Positions 26,385 through 35,284 are shown, counted from the stretch's first letter. The stretch: 64,000 nucleotides of DNA from Actinocrispum wychmicini (GCF_004345645.1 NZ_SLWS01000006.1:186001-250000); one strand, 5' to 3'. A program made the numbers and translations. Notes: a model not told the origin generated them from the letters alone.

Positions 26385-26959
26385 CAGGCGGCCGCCGAGT
26401 ACACGGTCGCGACGTCGACCTCGTTGGTGTCCGGCCGCCACGCGCCGATGACCTTCGCGTGCTTGCCCACCCGCAGGAACGACAGGTCACTGACCGCGGG
26501 GGTGCCGTTGTAGACGGCGGCCGTGGCCGTGCTGACGTGACCGATGATCCTGTGGCCGTTGTGGTCCAGGTGCAGCGTGTCGCGCTGGATGTCGGCGATG
26601 TGCCCCTCCAGGTTGACGATGTTGAGCCACACCGCGTCCGCCGCGAGGACACCGTCGGGCATCCGCACACCTCTGGCGTACAGCCCGTCACCGACCTTGG
26701 CCGCGTCGAACGTGGTGTTGTGTAACTTCCAGACACTCGTTCCGTTGGTGACCTGGATCCGGTGCAGGGTGCGGTCCGACCCGGTGACCATCAGCATGGT
26801 CCCGTTGATGCCGCTGATCCGGCCTTCGGCGAAGTTGGGGTCGGGCGCGTCCGGGTCGACCCAGCCGTCCCGGGCGAACGCCGCCTCGGGGGTGAGCGCG
26901 CCCAACGTCGTCGCCCCGGCCAGCACAGCCGCGGTGAGGAACTTCCGGCGTGATTCCAT
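26384..26959 (-). CDS. Tat-exported DUF5666-like beta-barrel protein
   Basis: 191 residues. The N-terminus MESRRKFLTAAVLAGATTLG is a twin-arginine signal (RRKFL) with a cleavage site after AFA. The mature part repeats OB-like strands (GRISGINGTMLMVTG, VGDGLYARGVRM, GHIADIQRDTLHL) typical of DUF5666-type proteins. It lies between the Cys-rich gene and the MauE-like gene and is coupled to the latter. A role as carrier or chaperone for the Cys-rich protein, which lacks its own signal, is inferred. Confidence 0.7.
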   Translation of the reverse strand: MESRRKFLTAAVLAGATTLGALTPEAAFARDGWVDPDAPDPNFAEGRISGINGTMLMVTGSDRTLHRIQVTNGTSVWKLHNTTFDAAKVGDGLYARGVRMPDGVLAADAVWLNIVNLEGHIADIQRDTLHLDHNGHRIIGHVSTATAAVYNGTPAVSDLSFLRVGKHAKVIGAWRPDTNEVDVATVYSAAA

Positions 26960-26971
26960 CGTGGACTCCTC

Positions 26972-27397
26972 TCAGCTGTGCACGGTCACCGGGATCAGGC
27001 CACTGGACAGGTTGCCGAGCACGCTGAACGCGGCCGGCGTGAAGTCGATCAGCCGGTCGGTCGCACAACTGCCGCCACAGCACCGCTGCTCACCGCACCA
27101 GAAGTTGGTGTGCGGGCCGCAGTCCCGGATCGTGACGGCGATTTCCGTCGACCCACAGAGATGTTTGACGAAGAACGTGTGCCCACACCCCCAGCGCAGC
27201 AGATCCTCACCGCACTGGTCCGGCCGGGTGATACTGAAGCACGCGTCGGAAGTGTTCGGCCAGGCACAGTGCCTGCTGCCCGAACTGCAGTTCCCACACG
27301 CGCCACCGCCCGCGGACCCACACGGACCCCACCCAGCCCCACAACAGAACCACGACGCCTCGGACGTCGCGGCAACCGATATCCGATCCGGTGCCAC
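26972..27397 (-). CDS. Cys-rich double-psi beta-barrel (RlpA/barwin-like) protein
   Basis: 141 residues with 15 cysteines. The C-terminal half has the double-psi beta-barrel pattern, EIAVTIRDCGP followed by DRLIDFTPAAFSVLGNLSSG and IPVTV, as in RlpA and expansin/barwin proteins. The Cys-rich insert (CCGAGWGPCG, CGEQRCCGG) is unusual. A clear AAGGGAG site 7 nt before the GTG fixes the start, and with that start there is no signal peptide. This is odd for a protein so rich in Cys; export together with the neighbouring Tat protein is possible. It is first in a three-gene unit with the Tat protein and the MauE-like protein. Confidence 0.6.
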   Translation of the reverse strand: MAPDRISVAATSEASWFCCGAGWGPCGSAGGGACGNCSSGSRHCAWPNTSDACFSITRPDQCGEDLLRWGCGHTFFVKHLCGSTEIAVTIRDCGPHTNFWCGEQRCCGGSCATDRLIDFTPAAFSVLGNLSSGLIPVTVHS

Positions 27398-27695
27398 TCG
27401 TTCGCTCCCTTCGAAGCGCCCGCACTCGCGCGGTCTCCTTCGCAGAGCGAAAAAGGACAGGACTTATGGCGGCTCGTCCCCCGAGCCTCATCGCAAAGCT
27501 AGCCGCTCTCGCCTGGCCCTCATCGCACGCAAGCTGTGTTCATCGCCGACCCCCTACGGGGGCCGCCCACCCCCAACCGCGGGGGTTGAACTTTCGCGCG
27601 AACAGACGGGAGTTGGTAATGTACTGACAGCTCGCACGGTACCTCCCCCTCCGACCAGGCGCAACAGCCGACCCGAGTCGTCGAACCCGATCGAG
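27398..27695. other. intergenic region without a recognisable gene
   Basis: About 300 bp between the divergent Cys-rich operon and the VapB gene. It contains two small GC hairpins (CCCCCTACGGGGG near 27549 and CCCCCAACCGCGGGGG near 27570). No credible coding frame was seen on either strand. Confidence 0.6.
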
Positions 27696-27714
27696 TAGCG
27701 CTAAAATAGCGCTA
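27696..27714 (+). promoter_or_regulatory. paired TAGCGCTA palindromes at the vapBC promoter
   Basis: Two 8-bp palindromes TAGCGCTA separated by AAA make a 19-bp symmetrical site. Inside it TAAAAT (27702-27707) forms the -10 element, 6 nt before the ATG, so the transcript is likely leaderless and the site is ideal for VapB-VapC autorepression. Confidence 0.75.
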
Positions 27715-27953
27715 TGGCCACTGTGCAGATCAGAGACATCCCGGAGGACGTCTACGAGACGATCCGGGAGCGTGCTCACGCGGCCGGCCAGTCCATCCAG
27801 GCATACATGCGCGACCAGGTGATCGACCTGGCGGCCCGACGCACCAAGGAAGAAGTTCTGGCAGCCGTCGAAAGCACGTTGGCCAAGCGCACATCCGCCG
27901 GGCCGAGTCGCGAGACGATCGTCGATGAACTGCGGGGCCATCGGGGTGCCTGA
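27714..27953 (+). CDS. vapB: antitoxin of VapBC/FitAB type (ribbon-helix-helix)
   Basis: 79 residues: ATVQIRDIPEDVYETIRERA is a ribbon-helix-helix DNA-binding start, followed by helix (AYMRDQVIDLAA) and a C-terminal toxin-binding tail. FitA/VapB proteins repress their own promoter and neutralise the PIN toxin. The stop overlaps the toxin's GTG region by 8 nt. The operator-like palindromes sit immediately upstream. Confidence 0.9.
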   Translation: MATVQIRDIPEDVYETIRERAHAAGQSIQAYMRDQVIDLAARRTKEEVLAAVESTLAKRTSAGPSRETIVDELRGHRGA

Positions 27954-28344
27954 TCTTGTTGTTGACGCGTCAGCCACCGTCCTGGCCCTCACCGGGACCA
28001 CCGATGACGCCAAGGCGATCCGCAAACGTCTCGCCGCCACGACCACGCACGCCCCGCACCTCCTGGACGCTGAGGTAGGGCATGTACTGCGGCGCTTGGA
28101 ACGGACCGGCGTCATTGACGACGAGGAAGCGAGCACGGCTCTGGGCGCGCTGCCGCATCTTGTCGATCACCGCTACCCCCACACCGGTCGTCTCGCCCAA
28201 GCGACCTGGGAACTCCGCCACACGGTCACGTTCTACGACGGCTTGTATGTCGCGCTCGCGGCTGCTCTGGACGTTCCACTGATGACAAGCGACGAGAAAC
28301 TGACTAAGGCGCCCGACCTGCCGTGCGAAGTCGAGCTTGTGTAG
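27946..28344 (+). CDS. vapC: PIN-domain toxin ribonuclease VapC
   Basis: 132 residues with the PIN acidic site: Asp in LVVDASATV, Glu in LLDAEVGHVL, and Asp in TFYDGLYVALA, plus a final MTSDEKL. VapC toxins cleave tRNA or rRNA. The GTG start lies inside the end of vapB; an upstream ATG in the same frame would deepen the overlap and adds non-conserved residues. It converges with the sugar permease gene, overlapping it by 41 nt. Confidence 0.9.
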   Translation: MPDLVVDASATVLALTGTTDDAKAIRKRLAATTTHAPHLLDAEVGHVLRRLERTGVIDDEEASTALGALPHLVDHRYPHTGRLAQATWELRHTVTFYDGLYVALAAALDVPLMTSDEKLTKAPDLPCEVELV

Positions 28345-29305
28345 TCAGGCGATTCAGTACGGCGGACAGCACGAGCACGGCGCCGAGTGCGAGCAGTTGG
28401 TACTGGCTGCCGCGGGAGTCCTCGAAGGCCAGCAGGATTCCGGCGTTCAGCCAGACCACGAACAGGGACGCCAGGATCACGCCACCCACGCGGCCGATGC
28501 CGCCTGTGATCGCCGTGCCGCCGAGGATGGCGATGGTGATCGCGGGCAGTGCCATTCCGTTGCCGACTGTTCCGGCGTCGGGGCGGGCCGAGGCGAACTG
28601 GGCGACGGTCACGATGGCGACCACGCCGGACAGCAGTCCGGAGAGCAGGTACGCGCGGAACCGGATGGACACCACGGGCAGGCCGGCGAATCTGGCGGCG
28701 GCCTCGTTGGTGCCCAGGGCGTAGAGGCGGCGGCCGTAGTTGGTTCGGTTCGCCAGCAGCCACACCGTGGCGGCGCAGGGCAGCAGGAACGTGAAGACCT
28801 GCAAGGGAATCGAGCCGACCGCGGTGGTCATCGAACGCAGTGCCTGGACCGGTGGGGTCGAGATGGGGGCGGTGTCGTTGATCACCAGGGCCAGGGAGCT
28901 GTAGGCGTAGTAGGTGGCCAGGGTGGCGATCAGGGCGGGCACACCTAGCCAGGCGACCAGGAAACCGTTGACGGCGCCGAGAAACAGGCCGCATGCCAGG
29001 GCGATGAGCAGGGACAGCCAGAGCGGCCAGTGCCAGACGCCGACCAGCAGGCCGAAGACCATCCCCACCAGGCTCACCACGGACCCGACGGACAGGTCGA
29101 TGCCGCCCCGGCCGGTGACCACGACCAGCAGCTCGGCCAGGCCCAGAACACACAGTGGGACAACGGATTCCAACGAGGACGCGAGGTACGGCACGTCGTA
29201 GGGCGCCACCAGGTAGCCGTTGGCACCCAGCACACCCATCCACGCGACGAGGACGACCAACAGCACGACGAGCAGCACGACCCGGTCGGTGAGCAGCCGC
29301 TTCAC
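28304..29305 (-). CDS. sugar ABC transporter permease (second)
   Basis: 333-residue BPD_transp_2 permease with about ten helices and the characteristic GRGGIDLSVGSVVSLVG and NGFLVAWLGVPALIATLAT blocks, as in RhaQ/LsrD and RbsC. The GTG start has a GGAGG site and overlaps the first permease's stop as GTGA. It forms the membrane channel together with the other permease. Confidence 0.9.
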   Translation of the reverse strand: MKRLLTDRVVLLVVLLVVLVAWMGVLGANGYLVAPYDVPYLASSLESVVPLCVLGLAELLVVVTGRGGIDLSVGSVVSLVGMVFGLLVGVWHWPLWLSLLIALACGLFLGAVNGFLVAWLGVPALIATLATYYAYSSLALVINDTAPISTPPVQALRSMTTAVGSIPLQVFTFLLPCAATVWLLANRTNYGRRLYALGTNEAAARFAGLPVVSIRFRAYLLSGLLSGVVAIVTVAQFASARPDAGTVGNGMALPAITIAILGGTAITGGIGRVGGVILASLFVVWLNAGILLAFEDSRGSQYQLLALGAVLVLSAVLNRLTTQARLRTAGRAP

Positions 29306-30255
29306 AGTCGTTGCCTCCTTCGCTCCCGCAACAGGTCCGCGCCGACGGCGAGCAGGATGAAGACGCCGATGAACAACGCGGTCAGCTCGCTGCGCCAGCC
29401 CAACAGGGTCACCGCGGAGGTCACTGTGCCCACCAGCAACGCACCGAACACTGTGCCCAGCACCGATCCGCGGCCGCCGAGGATGCTTGTCCCGCCGATC
29501 ACCACGGCCGCGATCACCTGGAGTTCGAGCCCGGTCCCGGCGCTCTGCGCGACCAGCCCGCCGCCGCCGATCACGCAACACGCGGCCAAGCCCACCAGCA
29601 CACCCGTGGCCGCGTACACGAACACCAGTCGTCGAGTCACCTGAACACCTACCAGGCGGGCCGCTGCCGCGTTCCCTCCGATGGCGTACAAGTGGCGTCC
29701 GGTGGGGACGTGCCGCATGTACAGCCACATCCCTGCGGCCAGCACCACCGCCAGTAGCCATGAGTGCGGCACGCCGAACGTGCGTCCCTCGGCGCCGCCG
29801 CCGAGAAAAGCCAGGGTGTCCGGGACGCCGGCGACCTCCTTGCCGTCGAAGAGCCGCAGCGCCACGAACCGGAAGACGTTCAACGTCCCGAAAGTGATGA
29901 TGATCGCGTGCACCCGCCCGTAGGTCACCAGGAACCCGTTCACCGCGCCGAGCAGGCCGCCAACGACCACTCCGGCGCCGATCGCGGGCACCGGAGACAA
30001 CCCGCTGTCCCGCAACAACTTCGCCACGACAACGAGCACCACGGCGAGCGCGCTGCCGACCGAGACGTCGATCCCGGCTGTCACGATGACCGCGGTCATC
30101 CCGACGCCGATGATGGTTACGGGCGCCACGGTCGCCAGGATGTTCTGGATGTTCGACGCCGCGAGGAACGTGTCCGTGCCGACACCCAGCACTGTCCACA
30201 AGAGAACGACCACGGCGATGAGCACCAGCTCGGGGCCTTCGAACCGACGGATCAC
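29302..30255 (-). CDS. sugar ABC transporter permease (first)
   Basis: 317-residue BPD_transp_2 permease with TAGIDVSVGSALAVVLV and NGFLVTYGRVHAIIITFGTLNVFR. Two different permeases plus a double ATPase is the layout of rhamnose (RhaPQ) and AI-2 (LsrCD) importers rather than ribose (one permease). Its GTG overlaps the ATPase stop as GTGA. Confidence 0.9.
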   Translation of the reverse strand: MIRRFEGPELVLIAVVVLLWTVLGVGTDTFLAASNIQNILATVAPVTIIGVGMTAVIVTAGIDVSVGSALAVVLVVVAKLLRDSGLSPVPAIGAGVVVGGLLGAVNGFLVTYGRVHAIIITFGTLNVFRFVALRLFDGKEVAGVPDTLAFLGGGAEGRTFGVPHSWLLAVVLAAGMWLYMRHVPTGRHLYAIGGNAAAARLVGVQVTRRLVFVYAATGVLVGLAACCVIGGGGLVAQSAGTGLELQVIAAVVIGGTSILGGRGSVLGTVFGALLVGTVTSAVTLLGWRSELTALFIGVFILLAVGADLLRERRRQRL

Positions 30256-31682
30256 CGGTCACCCGCCGCGGCCGCGAGAACATCCGCCTGTGCCGCGCCA
30301 CGGCCGAAGGACGCGGTGATCCGGCCGCCGCGGACCACCAGGATCCGGTCCGCCAGTGCCATCACCTCGGACAGGTCCGACGACACCAGCAACACCGCCG
30401 TTCCCGCCGCCACCACCTCCCGGACCAGGCCGTGGATCTCCTCCTTGGCGCCCACATCGACACCCTGGGTGGGTTCCGCCAGCAGCAGCACCTCGGGGCG
30501 GTCGACCAACTGCCGGGCCAGCACCACCTTCTGCTGGTTGCCGCCGGACAGGGTGCCCACCAGCGCGCCGGGGCCGGGTGTCCGGATCCGCATCCGCTCG
30601 ATGAACGACTCGGCCACCGACCGCTCCCGGCGGCGACGCAGCCAGAAGCCGCGCAACGAGCCGATGGAGATGTTGAATTCCACCGACTTGGACCCGAACA
30701 CCCCCTGCCGGGACCGGTCGCCGGGCAGCATCGCCAGCTGTCCACTTCGGACCAAACCGGTGTCCGGCGGCAGCACGCCGTAGACGGCACGGGCGATCGC
30801 GTCGGCCCCGGAGCCCACCAGTCCGAACAGGGAGACGACCTCACCGCCGGCGACCGAGAAGGACACGTCGCTGAACCGTCCCGCCCGGCCCAGGTCCGAC
30901 ACCGTGAGCAGCGGCGAGCCCACCGACGTCTCGCCAAGCGGGGCGGTGGACGGCTCATGGCCCACCATCAGCGTCGCGATCTCCCGCACGGTCAGTGACG
31001 CCATTGGCGCGTCGGCCACGACCGAGCCGTCGCGTAGCACGGTCACCCGATCGGCGATCTCGGCCAGTTCGTCCAGCCGGTGACTGACATAGATGACGCC
31101 GACACCGCGGTCGGTCAGCCGCTGGATCACCGCGAACAACGTGGTGATCTCGCGGTCGGTCAGGATCGCGGACGGCTCGTCCAGGATGAGCACCTTGGCG
31201 TCGTGCGCCAACGCCTTCGCCACGGACACCAGCTGCTGTTCCGCCACGGACAGGTCGGCGATCCGCACCCGGGCCAGGTCTGGCGCGAGACCCAACGCGG
31301 ACAACAACTCCCGGACCCGACGGTCCTGCGCCGGCCAATCGACCCGGCCGCGCCGACGCAACTCGCGACCCACAAAGACGTTCTCCGCCACGGAAAGCTC
31401 ACCGAACAGCTGCGGATCCTGGTACACGGTCGCGATTCCCGCTCGGAGTGCCGCGACCGTGTCCCCAGTCCCCAACGACGCACCTGACAACGACACCGTG
31501 CCGTCGTCCGGTGTCTCCGCGCCGGAGATGATCTTCACCAGGGTCGACTTGCCGGCGCCGTTCGCGCCGACAAGTCCGTGCACCGATCCCGACCGGACAG
31601 TGAAATCCACACCCTGCAACGCGTACACGCCGCCGTAGTGCTTCCGGATCCCGGCCAGCCGCAGCAGCGGATCAGTAGTCAT
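30252..31682 (-). CDS. sugar ABC transporter ATP-binding protein (two ATPase domains)
   Basis: 476-residue double ABC ATPase of the RbsA/MglA/LsrA/RhaT class. The N-terminal domain has Walker A GANGAGKST, signature LSVAEQQLV and Walker B VLILDEPSA. The second half has the degenerate Walker A region (LFGLVGSGADAIARA), signature LSGGNQQKV and LLLAEPTQGVD. It begins 11 nt inside the end of the binding-protein gene, so translation is coupled. Confidence 0.92.
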   Translation of the reverse strand: MTTDPLLRLAGIRKHYGGVYALQGVDFTVRSGSVHGLVGANGAGKSTLVKIISGAETPDDGTVSLSGASLGTGDTVAALRAGIATVYQDPQLFGELSVAENVFVGRELRRRGRVDWPAQDRRVRELLSALGLAPDLARVRIADLSVAEQQLVSVAKALAHDAKVLILDEPSAILTDREITTLFAVIQRLTDRGVGVIYVSHRLDELAEIADRVTVLRDGSVVADAPMASLTVREIATLMVGHEPSTAPLGETSVGSPLLTVSDLGRAGRFSDVSFSVAGGEVVSLFGLVGSGADAIARAVYGVLPPDTGLVRSGQLAMLPGDRSRQGVFGSKSVEFNISIGSLRGFWLRRRRERSVAESFIERMRIRTPGPGALVGTLSGGNQQKVVLARQLVDRPEVLLLAEPTQGVDVGAKEEIHGLVREVVAAGTAVLLVSSDLSEVMALADRILVVRGGRITASFGRGAAQADVLAAAAGDR

Positions 31683-32667
31683 AGTTGCCGACGTTGCCCC
31701 TGGTGAGCTTCAACGGGTCGCCCAGCAGCAAAGTCTTGTCCGCGAACTTCACCGCAGGCAGCTTGGCGGACACGTGGTTCGACGGCTGCAACGCCTCGCC
31801 CTTCTTCACCTTGTCCGCCGCCCACGCGGTGAGGTAGCCGAGTTGCTCGACGTCCCACAGGATCGACGTGGACGACGACCCGTCGGCCAGATAAGGCTTC
31901 ATGGAGTTCGGCGTGCCGACGCCGACCGTGAACACCTTGCCGATCTTGCCCGCCTCCCGCACCGCCTTGGCGACGCCCGGCGCGGACGTGGTGCACTCGC
32001 CGACCAGGCCGGTCAGGTCAGGGTGGGCGTTCATCAGGTCCTTGGCCATCGACGTGGCCTTGGCCTCGTCCTCACCCGCGTACACGACGTCCACCAGCGA
32101 ACTGTTGGGGAACGCCGTGGCGGCGTACTTCTTCTCCACGTCGATCCACGAGTTCAGGTTCGCCGCGGTCTGTCCACAGGAGACAATGGCGTATTTCCCG
32201 GCGCCGCCCATGGCGGCCAGCAGGGAGTCGATCACGGCCTTGCCGACGCCATCCGCGGTGGCTTGGTTGACGAACACCGCACGAGCCGAGTTCGGGGCGT
32301 CGGTGTCCGACGTCATCACCTTGATGCCCTTGCTCGCCGCGTCCGCCAGGATCGGCACGACCGAGTCCGGGTCGTTCGGCGCGACCACCAGCACGTCGAC
32401 CTTCTGCTGGATGAGCGACTTGAGGATCTCGGTCTGGGCACCCGGGTCCGCGGTGGTGCCGCCCTTGTAGATCCACTCGACGCCAAGGTCCGCCGCGGCT
32501 TTCATGCCGCCGATGTTCATGGCCTCGAAATACGGGATGCCCTGCAGTTTCGGCACGAACGCGATCTTGGTCCGGGTGGCCGCGCCGGGCGCCGCCTGAT
32601 CGTTCTTCTTGCTGCAACCGGCCAGCGCCAGGCTCACGCACGCGACCAGGGCGATGATCTTCCGCAT
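31672..32667 (-). CDS. sugar ABC transporter substrate-binding lipoprotein (RhaS/LsrB type)
   Basis: 331 residues. A lipoprotein signal ends in LALAGC, so the mature protein would be lipid-anchored at Cys. The periplasmic-binding-protein fold includes LQGIPYFEAMNIGGMKAAADLG and VDVLVVAPNDPDSVVPIL, characteristic of the rhamnose / autoinducer-2 binding subgroup. A GGGGG ribosome site lies 8 nt before the ATG. It heads a four-gene importer operon; no rhamnose catabolic or Lsr kinase gene is in the window, so the true sugar is uncertain. Confidence 0.9.
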   Translation of the reverse strand: MRKIIALVACVSLALAGCSKKNDQAAPGAATRTKIAFVPKLQGIPYFEAMNIGGMKAAADLGVEWIYKGGTTADPGAQTEILKSLIQQKVDVLVVAPNDPDSVVPILADAASKGIKVMTSDTDAPNSARAVFVNQATADGVGKAVIDSLLAAMGGAGKYAIVSCGQTAANLNSWIDVEKKYAATAFPNSSLVDVVYAGEDEAKATSMAKDLMNAHPDLTGLVGECTTSAPGVAKAVREAGKIGKVFTVGVGTPNSMKPYLADGSSSTSILWDVEQLGYLTAWAADKVKKGEALQPSNHVSAKLPAVKFADKTLLLGDPLKLTRGNVGNYDY

Positions 32668-32684
32668 GCTTCGCACCCCCGAGA

Positions 32685-32698
32685 TCGAAACGATTCAA
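32685..32698. promoter_or_regulatory. LacI-type operator upstream of the sugar importer
   Basis: TCGAAACGATTCAA (reverse TTGAATCGTTTCGA) is a near-perfect palindrome with the TTGAA-TCG-TTCAA form bound by LacI-family sugar regulators. It is 18 nt upstream of the binding-protein ATG. No LacI-family gene lies in the window, so the regulator must be encoded elsewhere. Confidence 0.6.
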
Positions 32699-32727
32699 GG
32701 TCCGAAGCTAGCAGGTCGGGAAATTTC

Positions 32728-33168
32728 TCACGAGAGTTCGAGGGCGCGCCGCATCGCTTCCCGGGCACGTCGCCGGTCGCCGGCGATGTCGTAGCCGTGG
32801 GCGAGCCTGAACCAGGCACGCCAGTCGTCCGGGGTGGCTTCGACTTCCGCGCGCCGCTCCTCGAACCACGCGTCGGCGTCCTCCCGGCGGATCCGACCCG
32901 ACGGCATCCGGGGCAGGTCGGACGTGTCGGGCAGGACGCCTTCGTCGGCGAGCCGGCGGGCCAGTCGTTCGGTCTGGAAGCCGAACCGGATGGTCGCGAC
33001 CGCGACCCAGGCGCCGATCACAGGCAGCAACAGCACCCCGACACCCAGGCCGACGCCCACGCCGGTGCCGGTCTCGATCAGCGCGATCGCCCGCCCGGCC
33101 AACAGGACGAAATACAACACGAGCACCGCTGTCAGCAGCAGCGCCATCGACCGGGCGGACGGTCTCAC
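32728..33168 (-). CDS. conserved membrane protein next to dapB, TPR-like tail
   Basis: 146 residues: two membrane helices (LLLTAVLVLYFVLLAGRAIAL and GVGVGLGVGVLLLPVIGAWVAVA), then a cytoplasmic region ending in a single TPR-like repeat (DDWRAWFRLAHGYDIAGDRRRAREAMRRAL). The GTG start overlaps the dapB stop as GTGA. A small transmembrane protein in this position is conserved in mycobacteria (Rv2772c next to dapB). Function is unknown. Confidence 0.75.
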   Translation of the reverse strand: MRPSARSMALLLTAVLVLYFVLLAGRAIALIETGTGVGVGLGVGVLLLPVIGAWVAVATIRFGFQTERLARRLADEGVLPDTSDLPRMPSGRIRREDADAWFEERRAEVEATPDDWRAWFRLAHGYDIAGDRRRAREAMRRALELS

Positions 33169-33920
33169 AGGTCCATCAGCTTGTCGAGGCCGACCAGGAG
33201 GCCGGCGCGGCCCAGGATGGACCGGACCGCCAGCAGCACACCGGGCATGAACGAGTTCCGGTCCAGCGAGTCGTGCCGGATCGTCAACGTCTCCCCGGAG
33301 CCGCCGAACAGGACTTCCTGGTGCGCGACCAACCCGGACAGCCGGATCGAGTGCACGCGCACGTCGTCGACCAACGCTCCGCGGGCGCCGTCCACCTCGA
33401 CGGTGGTCGCGTCCGGGGCCTTGCCCAAGCCGGCCTGGGCACGGGCCGCCGCGATCAGCCGCGCGGTGTGCGACGCCGTGCCCGACGGGGCATCGACTTT
33501 GCGCGCGTGGTGCAGTTCGATAATCTCGGCGGACTCGTAGTACGGGGCCGCCAGCTCCGCGAACCGCATCGACAGCACCGCGCCGATGGCGAAGTTCGGT
33601 GCCACCAGCACACCGACCTCCGGCTTGTGCTCCAGCCACCCGGTGACGGTCGCCAGCTTGGCGCTGTCAAAGCCGGATGTGCCGACCACGCACTGGATAC
33701 CGTTGTCCACGGCGAACCGGACGTTGTCCAGCACCGCGTCCGGGTGGGTGAAGTCCACCAGGACCTCGGCGCTGAGCAGTTCGGACTTCGGGTCGCCGAC
33801 GTCGACCGCGGCCACGACCTTCATGTCCGGCGCGGCATCCACGGCACGGCACACCTCGGCGCCCATCCGACCGCGGGCGCCGAGCACGCCGACCCGGATC
33901 GGGTCGTCAGCCGACCTCAC
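33165..33920 (-). CDS. dapB: 4-hydroxy-tetrahydrodipicolinate reductase
   Basis: 251-residue NAD(P)H-dependent enzyme of the lysine/DAP pathway, following DapA. Seen are the Rossmann GVLGARGRMG, the catalytic E-L-H-H-x-x-K-x-D-A-P-S-G-T motif (ELHHARKVDAPSGT), and HDSLDRNSFMPGVL at the C-terminus. The GTG overlaps the peptidase stop as GTGA. Confidence 0.96.
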   Translation of the reverse strand: MRSADDPIRVGVLGARGRMGAEVCRAVDAAPDMKVVAAVDVGDPKSELLSAEVLVDFTHPDAVLDNVRFAVDNGIQCVVGTSGFDSAKLATVTGWLEHKPEVGVLVAPNFAIGAVLSMRFAELAAPYYESAEIIELHHARKVDAPSGTASHTARLIAAARAQAGLGKAPDATTVEVDGARGALVDDVRVHSIRLSGLVAHQEVLFGGSGETLTIRHDSLDRNSFMPGVLLAVRSILGRAGLLVGLDKLMDL

Positions 33921-35284
33921 TTCATCACCTCGTGCACCTCGACCGGGACGTCGTCGGTGTGCGCGTACGGGCCGACCACCGCGGCCGCGATCGGCCGGGA
34001 CAGCAGTTCCCTGGCGAGCACGGCGACATCCTCGCCGGTCACCGCTTCGATCCGGGCCAGCGTCTCGCCGACGGTCAGGTAGTTGCCGTACGTCAGCTCG
34101 CCCTTGCCGATCCGGGACATCCGCGAACTGGTGTCCTCCAGGCCGAGCACCAGGCCGCCGCGCAACTGGCCCTTGCCCCGGGCCACCTCCGCGTCGGTCA
34201 GGCCGCCGCGGGCCACGTCGCCGAGGATCTCGCGGATCACGCCCGCGACCTCGCCGAGCCGGTCCGGCTGCGCGCCCGCGTACACCGACAGGTGCCCCAT
34301 GTCCGAATAGGACGCGATGGACGAGTACGCCTGGTACGCCAGGCCCCGCTTCTCACGGATCTCCTGGAACAGCCGGGAACTCATCCCGCCGCCGAGCGCG
34401 GCGTTCAGCACACCCAGGGTGAACCGGCGCTCGTCGTGCCGGTCCAGCGCACGGACGCCGAGCATCAGATGCGTCTGTTCGGTGTCCTCGGTGTGCAGCA
34501 CGAGCCGGGGCACGCCGGCACTCCTGGCCCGGCCTCGACGCACCGGCACCGGCTCGACCTCGCCGACCAGCCGATCGCGGAGTGCCTTGCGCACCAAGCG
34601 AAGCACGTCGGCGTGCTTGATGTTGCCGGCGACCGCGAGAACCATCCGCGGCAACGTGTAACGGCGCTTGTAGAAGCCGTACAACGCGTTGCGGCTCAGG
34701 TCGGTGATCGACTGTTCGCTACCGAGCACCGGACGGCCCAACGGATGGTCCGGCAGCAGCGCCGCGCAGAACGCGTCGTGCAGCAGGTCCTCCGGGTCGT
34801 CGTCGCGCATGGCGATCTCTTCGAGCACCACACTGCGCTCGGTCTCCATGTCGCGTTCGGCGAGCAACGCCTCGAAGACCACGTCGCACACCAGGTCCAT
34901 GGCCAGCGCGAGGTCCTGGTCGAGGACATGCGCGTAGAAACAGGTGTGTTCCTTGGCGGTGAACGCGTTCAGCTCGCCGCCTACCGCGTCGATCTCCTCG
35001 GCGATCTCCAGGGCACTGCGCCGGGACGTGCTCTTGAAGAGCAGGTGCTCCAGGTAGTGCGCGGCCCCGGCGACGCTCGGCTGCTCGTCCCGGGACCCGA
35101 CCCCGACCCACATGCCGACCGAGGCCGACCGCACGCCGGGAACATGCTCGGTGACCACCCGGAGCCCACCGGGCAGCAGGGTCCGGCGGACCTCGCCCTG
35201 GTCGGTGCGCTCCAACGTCTTGGTGGTACCGGGCTTTTGCAGAAGGCCGCGGGCGGAGCCCGCGGCCGTCGCAGTGCGCGTCAC
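33917..35284 (-). CDS. M16-family zinc metallopeptidase (PepR type)
   Basis: 455 residues with the inverted zinc motif HxxEH seen as HYLEH (about residue 80) and the downstream Glu in EEIDAVGGELNAFTAKEHT. The second, inactive M16 half starts near residue 230 and has the R-Y motif RGLAYQAYS. Gene order rpsO-pnp-M16 peptidase-dapB matches M. tuberculosis (pepR, Rv2782c). Its GTG overlaps the pnp stop as GTGA. Substrates are unknown. Confidence 0.93.
   Translation of the reverse strand: MTRTATAAGSARGLLQKPGTTKTLERTDQGEVRRTLLPGGLRVVTEHVPGVRSASVGMWVGVGSRDEQPSVAGAAHYLEHLLFKSTSRRSALEIAEEIDAVGGELNAFTAKEHTCFYAHVLDQDLALAMDLVCDVVFEALLAERDMETERSVVLEEIAMRDDDPEDLLHDAFCAALLPDHPLGRPVLGSEQSITDLSRNALYGFYKRRYTLPRMVLAVAGNIKHADVLRLVRKALRDRLVGEVEPVPVRRGRARSAGVPRLVLHTEDTEQTHLMLGVRALDRHDERRFTLGVLNAALGGGMSSRLFQEIREKRGLAYQAYSSIASYSDMGHLSVYAGAQPDRLGEVAGVIREILGDVARGGLTDAEVARGKGQLRGGLVLGLEDTSSRMSRIGKGELTYGNYLTVGETLARIEAVTGEDVAVLARELLSRPIAAAVVGPYAHTDDVPVEVHEVMK

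Noticed and set aside
25704..27397. methylamine dehydrogenase operon
   Set aside because: No heavy chain or typical light chain; the Cys-rich protein fits a double-psi beta-barrel better.
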